This document shows positions 1-7,509 of a stretch of DNA of 64,000 nt, piece by piece. Below the pieces are notes generated by a model. It did not search any database and was not told the DNA's origin. It worked only from the letters and a program-made list of their open reading frames with translations. The stretch lies in assembly GCF_003625475.1 (NCBI RefSeq), contig NZ_RAIQ01000004.1:1-64000 (forward strand), written 5' to 3'. The translations under genes and the position numbers were made by a program. How positions within the stretch are numbered: position 1 is the first letter of the stretch; each line of letters opens with the position of its first letter. This DNA comes from Butyrivibrio sp. X503 (GTDB lineage Bacteria > Bacillota > Clostridia > Lachnospirales > Lachnospiraceae).

Positions 1-539
1 AGACCAACAGGTCCGATACCGATTACAAGAACAGTATCACCGAACTGAACATCTGCGAGCTCTACACCATGGAATCCGGTAGGAACCATATCTGAAAGCA
101 TGCAGGCATCTTCAAGTGTCATACCCTCGGGCATGTGTGCAAGGTTACCGTCAGCGTCGTTAACGTGGAAGAATTCTGAATCAAGACCATCCTTGAAGTT
201 AGAGAACTTCCATCCTGCAAGCATTCCGCCGGAATGCATTGAGTATCCTGCCTGTGCCTCAAGTGAGTTCCAGTCAGGTGTAATAGCAGGAACAAGAACC
301 TTGTCGCCGGGCTTAAAGTCTTTAACCATACTACCAACTTCTACAACCTCAGCACAACCCTCGTGTCCAAGGATCATATTGTGACGATCTCCTACTGCAC
401 CTTCCCATACTGTGTGTACGTCGGATGTACAAATAGCGATCGCAAGAGGACGGCAAATCGCATCCATCGGGCCGCAAGCCGGGCGTTCTTTTTCAATCCA
501 GCCCACCTCGCCAATTTTGAGCATCGCAAAACCTTTCAT
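1..539 (-). CDS. NADP-dependent secondary-alcohol (isopropanol-type) dehydrogenase, zinc MDR family; 3' end outside window
   Basis: The 179 complete residues visible start MKGFAMLKIGEVGWIEKERP and follow the tetrameric secondary-alcohol dehydrogenases of Clostridium beijerinckii and Thermoanaerobacter brockii almost position for position. The catalytic zinc ligands of that family fall at the same numbers: Cys37 (CTSD), His59-Glu60 (GHE) and Asp150. The nucleotide-binding domain begins at about residue 170 (VLVIGIGPVG), where the window ends. The family interconverts ketones or aldehydes and secondary alcohols using NADP(H). The start is ATG at 539, preceded by AAGGAG at a good distance and by a strong promoter, so the gene is probably transcribed alone. 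Cofactor and substrate cannot be confirmed because the Rossmann part is missing. Family assignment is very secure; the isopropanol-type subgroup is a strong inference from N-terminal similarity. Confidence 0.93.
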   Translation of the reverse strand, partial: MKGFAMLKIGEVGWIEKERPACGPMDAICRPLAIAICTSDVHTVWEGAVGDRHNMILGHEGCAEVVEVGSMVKDFKPGDKVLVPAITPDWNSLEAQAGYSMHSGGMLAGWKFSNFKDGLDSEFFHVNDADGNLAHMPEGMTLEDACMLSDMVPTGFHGVELADVQFGDTVLVIGIGPVG

Positions 540-595
540 TTACCTTCTCCTTTTCTTTTGTATTTTAGTACCCCAAAGCATGTAACAATATAAAC

Positions 596-625
596 ATTAT
601 ATCGTAGGCGCGATTGCTCTGTCAT
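596..625 (-). promoter_or_regulatory. Sigma-A-type promoter of the alcohol dehydrogenase gene
   Basis: On the minus strand a -35 box ATGACA (620-625) and a perfect -10 box TATAAT (596-601) are separated by 18 bp. The -10 lies about 57 bp upstream of the start codon at 539. The boxes are direct observation; use as a promoter is inference. Confidence 0.7.
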
Positions 626-671
626 TAAATTTTTAACAAAATAAAGCCCAAAATTGTTTTTATTTTTTTAT

Positions 672-1277
672 TTATTCTGCCTTTTCAATTGTATATAAGT
701 CGCTATCGTTTTCTGTAACACCGCCGAAATACGAGAGCTGTTCATCCTCAAAATAAACACCGTAAGAAATTCCGTCGTTCTTTCCGTCTTTCACTCCGTA
801 AATCTCGACATCTCCTTCGATCGGAACCCCAAATACCGCCGGCTCATTTGTTAACATGAACGGGTCCGAATACGCTTCTCCGTTAACATAAATCTGAACA
901 TAATCAGCGTCTTCATCGGCATAATCCCATAAATACATATACGTGTAGTCTTCCTCTGTGTTGACTGATACATAATATCCGTCGCCTATAAAGCCATCAT
1001 CTTCATCCGCTATCTTAGCGCCGGGACCGAGATTTTCAGATATTCGTGTATCCAAAGCTTCCTGCGCTTCAGCGCTTGTATCAACTTCTACGTTCGTAGT
1101 CATTACCGATGAAAAAATACCTGCAGCAAGAGCCACTCCCAAAAGAATCCAGGATCCTCGCTTTATTCGGGTAACAAAGTTCGTTCCCGCGCTTTCTTTT
1201 GGAGTTGCCTGAGTTTGCACAGCATCACTTCCCAAAGCATTCTGTGTTTTTTTATCCAAAACCTGTATCTTATCCAT
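672..1277 (-). CDS. Membrane-anchored extracytoplasmic protein of unknown function
   Basis: 201 residues. A charged, Gln/Thr-rich cytoplasmic stretch of about 40 residues is followed by one hydrophobic segment (about 42-62, WILLGVALAAGIFSSVM). An acidic C-terminal domain (63-201) follows, rich in Asp, Glu, Tyr and Gly, with no recognised catalytic motif. With Arg/Lys before the segment the C-terminal domain should face outwards. It is the last gene of a four-gene operon and begins 4 bp after the preceding membrane protein gene, suggesting it works with that protein and the AAA+ ATPase. I do not recognise the family. A role as the sensor or substrate end of an ATPase-driven membrane machine is only a guess from position. 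Confidence 0.75.
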   Translation of the reverse strand: MDKIQVLDKKTQNALGSDAVQTQATPKESAGTNFVTRIKRGSWILLGVALAAGIFSSVMTTNVEVDTSAEAQEALDTRISENLGPGAKIADEDDGFIGDGYYVSVNTEEDYTYMYLWDYADEDADYVQIYVNGEAYSDPFMLTNEPAVFGVPIEGDVEIYGVKDGKNDGISYGVYFEDEQLSYFGGVTENDSDLYTIEKAE

Positions 1278-1281
1278 GGCT

Positions 1282-1758
1282 TCAACCTCCCTGCTCTACA
1301 TTATCGTATTTACGAAGTGCCATAGGATTCTTGTTTAAGTAAAAGCACATTGCACCTCTGCAAAGAACGATCTGCACGATCATCATTAATATAGCAAGCT
1401 CGTGGCTGGGACCGTTTACAACCGTAAATCCTTTTGCAAGTCTTTCTTCTGCGATCGTCAATATGGAAAGATGCATTGTAAGCATCATTATCAAAGGATA
1501 TAACCACGGCAATTTGTAAAAGCATTTTCTGAATGCGGGAATTATTCCGGTTATCGCAAATATCGAACCCGATATTGAACAAAAGATAACTCCGACAGTC
1601 GTCACGGCGTAGCCTGTCTTAAGCATTACAAAAATATCGGAGGTCATTATAAACGCCAGACTAAATCCGTATATAATTGTCCAAAGAAGCACACCAAAAA
1701 ACCATATTATTGCAGGTAAATTTGATGCATCAAATTTTGATTTAGATTTATTTTCCAT
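1282..1758 (-). CDS. Four-helix integral membrane protein of unknown function
   Basis: 158 residues with about four hydrophobic segments (roughly 15-38, 50-73, 84-102 and 122-142), short loops and a polar N-terminus rich in Lys and Ser. No enzyme or transporter motif is visible. It starts 5 bp after the AAA+ gene and ends 4 bp before the single-span protein gene, so the three are almost certainly co-transcribed and perhaps translationally coupled. A membrane partner or anchor for the ATPase is the simplest reading. I do not recognise the family, and no homologue can be named from the sequence alone. Confidence 0.75.
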   Translation of the reverse strand: MENKSKSKFDASNLPAIIWFFGVLLWTIIYGFSLAFIMTSDIFVMLKTGYAVTTVGVIFCSISGSIFAITGIIPAFRKCFYKLPWLYPLIMMLTMHLSILTIAEERLAKGFTVVNGPSHELAILMMIVQIVLCRGAMCFYLNKNPMALRKYDNVEQGG

Positions 1759-1763
1759 AACAC

Positions 1764-4604
1764 TTACGCCTCCATAACATCGCTGTCGGTAACAGTGATC
1801 AATGTTTCTTTTGTAAGGTTGCTTTCCTTACTGAGTCTCATAGCCTGATTGTTTAATGAGCTTTCGATTATATTTCTCACATATCTGGCATTGCTGAACT
1901 TACTGTCTTTTCTCGCAAGCTCAAATTTATCTCTGAGAGCTTCTTTTGCGGTATCGCTTAATTCATATCCTTTATCCGAATACATTACATTGGCGATATC
2001 CATAAGCTCATCGGTTGAATAATCCGAGAATTCTATGATATTGGCAAATCTTGATCTGAGTCCCGGATTTGTTCCAAGGAAGCCTTCCATTTCATCACTG
2101 TAGCCCGCGAGGATAACAACCAGACTTTCGCGGTTATCATCCATCATTTTCATAAGCGTATCTATAGCTTCCTGTCCGAAATCATTCTCGCTTCCCTGAG
2201 CTAAGGTATATGCTTCATCTATGAACAAAACTCCGCCGAGCGCCGACTCAATAACCTGTCTTGTCTTTATAGCCGTTTGTCCGACATATCCCGCAACAAG
2301 CCCCGATCTGTCCGTTTCCACAAGCTTATTGGTAGGAATCACTCCCATGTTATACAAGACATCCGCTATCGTTCTTGCCATCATTGTTTTTCCGGTTCCC
2401 GGATTTCCTGCAAAGATCATATGCATTGTCTGTGTATCATCTGTCTTAAGTCCCGCTTTCTTTCTCTCTGCCTGAAGCTTAAGTCGTGCATTCAAGCTGC
2501 TGATGTACTTTTTGACAGAAGAAAGTCCAATAACTTTGGAAAGCTCTTTTTCAAGATCAAATTCTTTTTCCTCATCAATTCCGAAGTCGTCCGGAATAAG
2601 AAGCTCCATGTCCTGCGACGAATCATTCATGATTCGCTTGGACTGCTTGATAATAGCGGCTTCTATCATATTTCTAACAAGTCTTCCGTTACCGCTGTCA
2701 TTCTTTCCTTTTATCTGATGCTTCTCAAACTGCTGCTTGAGCATATCCTTACAGTCGTCCGATATCTTATATCCCTTGGAAGAAGCCGTAAGCTTTGCTA
2801 TCTCGAGCATTTCGTCTGAAGTATAATCCTCAAACTCTACAATATTGGGGAATCTTGAGCGAAGTCCCGGATTGGTATTAAGGAACTCTTCCATCTCCTC
2901 TTTATAACCGGCAAGGATCACTACAAGATCGTCTCTGTAATCTTCCATTCCTTTTACAAGAGCATCGATTGCTTCCAAGCCGAAAGCATCCTCTTTGCTT
3001 CTGTTAAGCGAATACGCCTCGTCGATGAACAAAACTCCGCCGACGGCATTTTTAATAACGTTAGTCGTTTTGATCGCAGTATGTCCCGCATACTGTCCGA
3101 CAAGATCTGCCCTTGTAACCTCGCAAAGATGTCCTGAAGAAAGAACTCCGATAGACTTAAGATTCTTGGCAACAATCCTTGCGATCGTGGTCTTACCTGT
3201 ACCGGGATTACCGGCAAAGATCATATGCATGGAGACATCGGAAGTCTTCATTCCCTTACCTTCACGCATCTTCTGAACTTTAAAATTGTTTTCAAGGCTG
3301 CGGACATATTCCTTAACCTTGGACAGACCAACAATATTGTCTAATTCCTTCTGTGATTCTTTTATCTCAAATGCTTTGTAATTCTTGGTGTAATCCGATA
3401 ATCTGGCGGTCTTGCCTTCTGCATTTTCAATATAAAAACCGTTGTCGTATCGCAGGTTCACCTGAGAATCATCTGCTATAAGCCCCTGCAGTTTCATCTC
3501 CGAAAGCGGTCCGTAAATCTGCTCGTCAACGAACTCATTGAGTCCTTTTACACCTAGATTGGTCTTATAGTGTGAACTAATCTGTTCCTTAAGATCATCA
3601 TTGTAAACAACATATGCGTGAAGGTTATCCTTACACTTACGGAACAGGCTCGCAAGAAGCGTAGCTGTCAGATCCTTGACCTGTTCGTCCTCAATGGGAT
3701 TAATCTTAATGATATCTCCGAGAAGTTTAACAATCTTATTTCCAAGCATCGATATAATCTTTGTCTCAGGCGCTGTTGTGGCAAATACAAAGAACTTACC
3801 GTTAGATGCTATTTCCGAAATTGAATCAACATCAAATACGCCAGTCATTTCAACCAGACTTCCGTCTTTCATCATATAACGCTTTGACAATTTGTAAGTA
3901 CCGTCCGAAAGCAGACTGTATATGATATCGAGCTGTGCGGCCGTAGCCTTTTCGATATTCTTAAATACTATCGTCTCTGAATGGTTATTTAAATTTTTAT
4001 ATAAGTCGGATAAAAAGATAGCGTTGTCTGTATCCGAAGAATAATCATTGATATCCAACTTGGAAACCGCATCGTATCTAAAGATGCCATTCTGCTTAAG
4101 AAGTGAACTGATGCAGCTGACCGCATAGGTTTTTCCTGAGTTTTCAGGTCCTATGAAAAGTATCGCATTTCTTGGTCTGCTGTTATCAAAACCTCTGACA
4201 TAAGGTCTCTGAAAAGCCTTACATATAGCGATCCTATCAGCTTCTGCGCCAACCCATGATCCTTCGAGCTCTTCATGTAACTGTGCAAATACTTCATTTG
4301 CTTTCGCCATTATCTTTTCATCTGCCGTTGCGGGAACATAGGTATTTTTGGAAGAAGTGCTGCCGCCACCGACAATTGCCGATATAGCCTGCGCACCTAT
4401 TGAAGACTGCATGGACTGAAGCATACTTGCGGGATCGCTCTGCCACTGCACGCTTTTACTTCCGCCCGTCTGAGATGAAGTCTGAAACTGGCTCTGAGCA
4501 GTCACAGCCATGTTCTTGGCAATAAAGCCTCTCTCTTTTATGATCTGAACAATCTGGTATTCCGGGAACAAAAATTTAAGAATATTTACAATACTTATTT
4601 CCAT
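1764..4604 (-). CDS. Triple-AAA+ ATPase: degenerate Clp-like module plus two CbxX/CfqX (CbbX/SpoVK/EccA-type) modules
   Basis: 946 residues. After a Gln/Ser-rich N-terminus there are three P-loop modules. Module 1 (about 100-400) has GPENSGKT near 152-159, but the Walker B position reads IVFKNIEKA near 213, where Clp-type ATPases have a DE pair, so hydrolysis is probably lost. Modules 2 and 3 have GNPGTGKT near 464 and 733 and intact Walker B VLFIDEAY near 524 and 791. They also carry the GLRSRF arginine-finger-like motif typical of the CbxX/CfqX group (CbbX, SpoVK, the type VII secretion ATPase EccA). These ATPases remodel partner proteins. The start is ATG at 4604 with GGGAG seven bases upstream. 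The gene sits between a small HTH gene and two membrane protein genes, which suggests a membrane-linked machine, but no WXG100 or EccC-like gene is present here. The substrate is unknown. Confidence 0.88.
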   Translation of the reverse strand: MEISIVNILKFLFPEYQIVQIIKERGFIAKNMAVTAQSQFQTSSQTGGSKSVQWQSDPASMLQSMQSSIGAQAISAIVGGGSTSSKNTYVPATADEKIMAKANEVFAQLHEELEGSWVGAEADRIAICKAFQRPYVRGFDNSRPRNAILFIGPENSGKTYAVSCISSLLKQNGIFRYDAVSKLDINDYSSDTDNAIFLSDLYKNLNNHSETIVFKNIEKATAAQLDIIYSLLSDGTYKLSKRYMMKDGSLVEMTGVFDVDSISEIASNGKFFVFATTAPETKIISMLGNKIVKLLGDIIKINPIEDEQVKDLTATLLASLFRKCKDNLHAYVVYNDDLKEQISSHYKTNLGVKGLNEFVDEQIYGPLSEMKLQGLIADDSQVNLRYDNGFYIENAEGKTARLSDYTKNYKAFEIKESQKELDNIVGLSKVKEYVRSLENNFKVQKMREGKGMKTSDVSMHMIFAGNPGTGKTTIARIVAKNLKSIGVLSSGHLCEVTRADLVGQYAGHTAIKTTNVIKNAVGGVLFIDEAYSLNRSKEDAFGLEAIDALVKGMEDYRDDLVVILAGYKEEMEEFLNTNPGLRSRFPNIVEFEDYTSDEMLEIAKLTASSKGYKISDDCKDMLKQQFEKHQIKGKNDSGNGRLVRNMIEAAIIKQSKRIMNDSSQDMELLIPDDFGIDEEKEFDLEKELSKVIGLSSVKKYISSLNARLKLQAERKKAGLKTDDTQTMHMIFAGNPGTGKTMMARTIADVLYNMGVIPTNKLVETDRSGLVAGYVGQTAIKTRQVIESALGGVLFIDEAYTLAQGSENDFGQEAIDTLMKMMDDNRESLVVILAGYSDEMEGFLGTNPGLRSRFANIIEFSDYSTDELMDIANVMYSDKGYELSDTAKEALRDKFELARKDSKFSNARYVRNIIESSLNNQAMRLSKESNLTKETLITVTDSDVMEA

Positions 4605-4622
4605 TTCAATCTCCCAACTTTC

Positions 4623-4823
4623 TTACTTTTTTCTCCAGTTTCTGTATTCACCGGAAGTAACTCTTCCGTCTGCAGGTCTCTTGGCATCTGCAGGTATCGC
4701 CCATTCATATCCAAAACGCGTCGCTCCTTCTATCTTCCCCTCGGAGCAAAGTATCTGAACACGCCGCGGCGTAACTTTCCATTTTTTAGCTATGTCTTTA
4801 ATTGTTAAGTATCCTTCTATCAT
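4623..4823 (-). CDS. Small MerR/excisionase-type helix-turn-helix DNA-binding protein
   Basis: 66 residues. The segment LTIKDIAKKWKVTPRRVQIL (residues 6-25) is a winged-helix/excisionase-type HTH, followed by the usual turn into the wing (EGKIEGATRFGYEWAIP). There is almost no room for an effector domain. It is the first gene of the operon with the AAA+ ATPase (18-bp gap) and lies downstream of a good promoter, so it probably regulates the operon autogenously. Proteins of this size and sequence occur in Lachnospiraceae both as phage-type excisionases and as stand-alone regulators. No integrase lies nearby, so a regulator is favoured. The start is ATG at 4823 with AAGGGG upstream. Confidence 0.8.
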   Translation of the reverse strand: MIEGYLTIKDIAKKWKVTPRRVQILCSEGKIEGATRFGYEWAIPADAKRPADGRVTSGEYRNWRKK

Positions 4824-4908
4824 ATTATCCCCTTGTTCCTTTTATAAGCGCCTTTTATGTACTATTTTTATACATAATGTTTCTGCATCTATTACATTTG
4901 TCTTAATA

Positions 4909-4937
4909 ATCATATTCGAAGGAACGAAGTTTGTCAA
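4909..4937 (-). promoter_or_regulatory. Sigma-A-type promoter of the HTH/AAA+ operon
   Basis: On the minus strand a perfect -35 TTGACA (4932-4937) and a -10 TATGAT (4909-4914) are 17 bp apart, about 85 bp upstream of the HTH start codon. The long leader between them and the gene shows no obvious terminator. Confidence 0.72.
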
Positions 4938-5006
4938 TTACTTTTTTACATTCTTTATGTGATTCTCTTAACAAATACTGTCAAACGTAGATTTCACCTG
5001 ACTTTT

Positions 5007-5049
5007 TTTATTAAAAAAGAAGGTCGCAGCACTTAGCCACAACCTTCTT
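5007..5049 (-). terminator. Intrinsic terminator after the 2-hydroxyacid dehydrogenase gene
   Basis: Arms AAGAAGGT (5042-5049) and ACCTTCTT (5017-5024) on the minus strand extend inwards through wobble pairs to a loop near TAAGT. A T-rich run follows (TTTTTTAATAAAA). It starts 4 bp downstream of the stop codon and separates this unit from the AAA+ operon. Confidence 0.85.
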
Positions 5050-5053
5050 AAAA

Positions 5054-6013
5054 TCAATTAACTATATTTCTCGGCTCGCCCTTCATAAATGCAAGCACAT
5101 TCTTTTTAACTTCCTCAAGACACCTCTTTCTTGCCTCGGTACTGCCCCACGCCATATGAGGTGTAACAAAGAGCTTGCCGCTGTCCTGTATATCAAGAAG
5201 CGGTGAATTCTTCGCCATAGGCTCGGGGTTGAGTACGTCAAGTCCGGCAGCTTTTATCTTTCCTTCTTTAAGTGCATCTGCCAGGTCTTTTTCGTTAACG
5301 ACTGCACCTCTTGCTACATTGATAAGAATAGCGGTTTCTTTCATCTTATCGAATGCATCTTTGTTAAAGAGCTCTCTGGTCCTGTCCGTCAAAGGACAAT
5401 GGATGGAGATTACGTCGCATCTCTTTAAAAGCTCATCAAATTCCACTCTTTCATAATCTGTACAAGTGCTGTTACCGGAAGCCGAGTAAAAGATAACATT
5501 GGCTCCGAAAGCCGTAGCGATCTTGGCAACCTTCCTTCCGATATTACCCATACCGACTATTCCGTATGTCTTACCGTCAAGCTCCTCAAAAGGTATATCA
5601 AGACAGCAAAAATGCGGCTGATTCGAATATGCCCCGCTCTTTACATATTCATCATAGTGACGGCTGTTCTCCATAAGATAAAACAACAATGCAAATGTAT
5701 GCTGTGCCACGGAGGCAGTTGAGTAATTAACAACATTGGCAACCTTAACTCCGTGCCTGTTGCACGCCTCTATGTTGGCATTATCATAGCCTGTCGCAAA
5801 CTCGCATATAAGCTTAAGCTTAGGCGCCGCATCAAGGATCACATCGGATATCGCACTCTTATTTATCATAAGAACTTCCGCATCCTTAAGCCTTTCCGCA
5901 GCATTCTCATCCGTTATCTTATCCGGATAATAAGTCACTTCTCCAAGATCATCATATAAGCTGTAGTCCATGTCTGAACCAACGCTGTCTATATCAGCTA
6001 CTACTACGTTCAT
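5054..6013 (-). CDS. D-isomer-specific 2-hydroxyacid dehydrogenase (hydroxypyruvate/glycerate reductase-like)
   Basis: 319 residues, the normal size for the family, which reduces 2-keto acids with NAD(P)H. The Rossmann motif GIVGMGNIGRKVA lies near 150-162. The catalytic residues are present: Arg in NVARGAVV near 234, Glu in LNPEP near 264 and His in TPHMAWGS near 286. The tail matches glycerate dehydrogenase (HprA)-type enzymes better than D-lactate dehydrogenases, but the substrate is not decided by what can be seen. The gene begins 2 bp after the stop of the diguanylate cyclase gene and should be co-transcribed with it, an odd pairing of a metabolic enzyme with c-di-GMP synthesis. A strong terminator follows. 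Confidence 0.88.
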   Translation of the reverse strand: MNVVVADIDSVGSDMDYSLYDDLGEVTYYPDKITDENAAERLKDAEVLMINKSAISDVILDAAPKLKLICEFATGYDNANIEACNRHGVKVANVVNYSTASVAQHTFALLFYLMENSRHYDEYVKSGAYSNQPHFCCLDIPFEELDGKTYGIVGMGNIGRKVAKIATAFGANVIFYSASGNSTCTDYERVEFDELLKRCDVISIHCPLTDRTRELFNKDAFDKMKETAILINVARGAVVNEKDLADALKEGKIKAAGLDVLNPEPMAKNSPLLDIQDSGKLFVTPHMAWGSTEARKRCLEEVKKNVLAFMKGEPRNIVN

Positions 6014-6015
6014 AA

Positions 6016-7455
6016 TTATCTCTGTCTGATCGCTTTCATCTGTTTTTTATTTTCGTACATCTCTCTGTCTGCACGCTTAAGAACAGAATACGCCGTTTCA
6101 TCAATATTGTCATCATAAACCGCAACACCGATAGCCGCGGATATTCTCTCCCATGGCTGTAGCTCCTTATCGTTTTGAAGCTCTTCCATTCTACCACGCA
6201 TCTTGGCGATAAGCATATCCTTATGCTCATAATCTCTGTTCTCAAGAAGAACCACGAACTCATCTCCGCCTATCCTAAATACCGGCGAATGCTCGAATGT
6301 ATCGCAGATAAGCTTACACATATTCTTGATATAAAGATCTCCGCACTCATGTCCGAATGTATCGTTGATTCGCTTTAAGTAATTGATATCAACCATGATC
6401 ATTCCGAACTTGGCTGTCTGAGTAATAATATCGGAATTAAGTCGTACCTCGGTCTTGTCATAAGCAGCCTTATTCTTAACTCCCGTAAGGGCATCTCGGA
6501 GCGCAAAGTCATTAACCTTGGTCATCTCGAGTGCCATATTGTCAATCTTATTTGCCGAAACAATGATCTCTTCAACATAGTTCTGCATATCTTTTGACAT
6601 GCTGACTATCGTATCGGACAAGGACTCAAGCTCGTCACCCGTGTGAATTCCGGGATCTTCAAGCACAAGCATTGAAGGATCCTTTTGTAAATGGCTTCTC
6701 TTTGCAAAATCGGAAGCACTCTTCTCGATTTTCTGAAGAGGATCGATAACTCTTCTCTGCAGCCAGAATACCATGATAGCCGCAAATATTATAGCAAGTA
6801 TGAGGGCGAAAAGAGCTATGACCATGACATACTCTTTTAATGCCTGATTGACTTCGGCAAGGCTGACACCCGTTGAAAGGATTGCAACAGGCTTACCGTC
6901 AGAAGTTCTTATGATTGCTTCTGCTCCGTACTCATCACCGAAATCACTGTGCTCAATCTTATATATTGGTTCTGTAAGTGTATTTTGTTCTTCATAAAGG
7001 CGTGGCAGATCGTCGGGGTTAAAAAACTGTCCGATAAGATCGCCAAGGTCGGGTATCGGAATATCGGGATTAAGATCGGCTCCCGTCTTTTCTCCTTCGC
7101 TAAGTCCCGACACAACCTGCATCAGATCATACTTGTCATCAACCTTAACAGCCTTGGTAAGAACGATATAATCAAGCCTCGACCATTTTCGCTCCTGCTC
7201 AAGAAACACCGTCATCTCTTCAAATTTCTCGGACTTTTGCTTAGTCTCGATACAATTATCAAGATCCTCGGCGTCAATCCTCTCGAGCGTAAGATTTACG
7301 ACGTCTTCAAGTCTCTTAGTGTACATATCCATCATACTCGTCCTGAAGATATAGAAGCTGACAACACTCAACACCAGGCACAGGAACACAATGATCAACA
7401 TGCATACCAGAATAATGTGGAACTTAAGCGAATTCTCATAATTTTTCTTCATCAT
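6016..7455 (-). CDS. Membrane-bound diguanylate cyclase (sensor-HAMP-GGDEF)
   Basis: 479 residues. TM helix 1 (about 11-34) and TM helix 2 (about 210-232) bracket an extracytoplasmic sensor region of about 175 residues. A HAMP-like segment (IDPLQKIEKSASDFAKRS) leads into a C-terminal GGDEF domain with RIGGDEFVVLL near 393-403, the canonical active site for making c-di-GMP from two GTP. The inhibitory I-site RxxD, expected just upstream of GGDEF, reads EHSP, so product inhibition through that site is unlikely. The start is ATG at 7455 after GAGGG. The 2-hydroxyacid dehydrogenase gene follows after 2 bp. The ligand of the sensor domain is unknown. Confidence 0.92.
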   Translation of the reverse strand: MMKKNYENSLKFHIILVCMLIIVFLCLVLSVVSFYIFRTSMMDMYTKRLEDVVNLTLERIDAEDLDNCIETKQKSEKFEEMTVFLEQERKWSRLDYIVLTKAVKVDDKYDLMQVVSGLSEGEKTGADLNPDIPIPDLGDLIGQFFNPDDLPRLYEEQNTLTEPIYKIEHSDFGDEYGAEAIIRTSDGKPVAILSTGVSLAEVNQALKEYVMVIALFALILAIIFAAIMVFWLQRRVIDPLQKIEKSASDFAKRSHLQKDPSMLVLEDPGIHTGDELESLSDTIVSMSKDMQNYVEEIIVSANKIDNMALEMTKVNDFALRDALTGVKNKAAYDKTEVRLNSDIITQTAKFGMIMVDINYLKRINDTFGHECGDLYIKNMCKLICDTFEHSPVFRIGGDEFVVLLENRDYEHKDMLIAKMRGRMEELQNDKELQPWERISAAIGVAVYDDNIDETAYSVLKRADREMYENKKQMKAIRQR

Positions 7456-7509
7456 TTTACCCTCATAAGATATGCTGAATAAAAACTACAATAGCCCTAT
7501 GTAAATGAA

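Noticed and set aside
5007..5049. Riboswitch or T-box leader in the 4.8-5.05 kb gap
   Set aside because: The only stable structure is a terminator located right after the dehydrogenase stop codon on the same strand.
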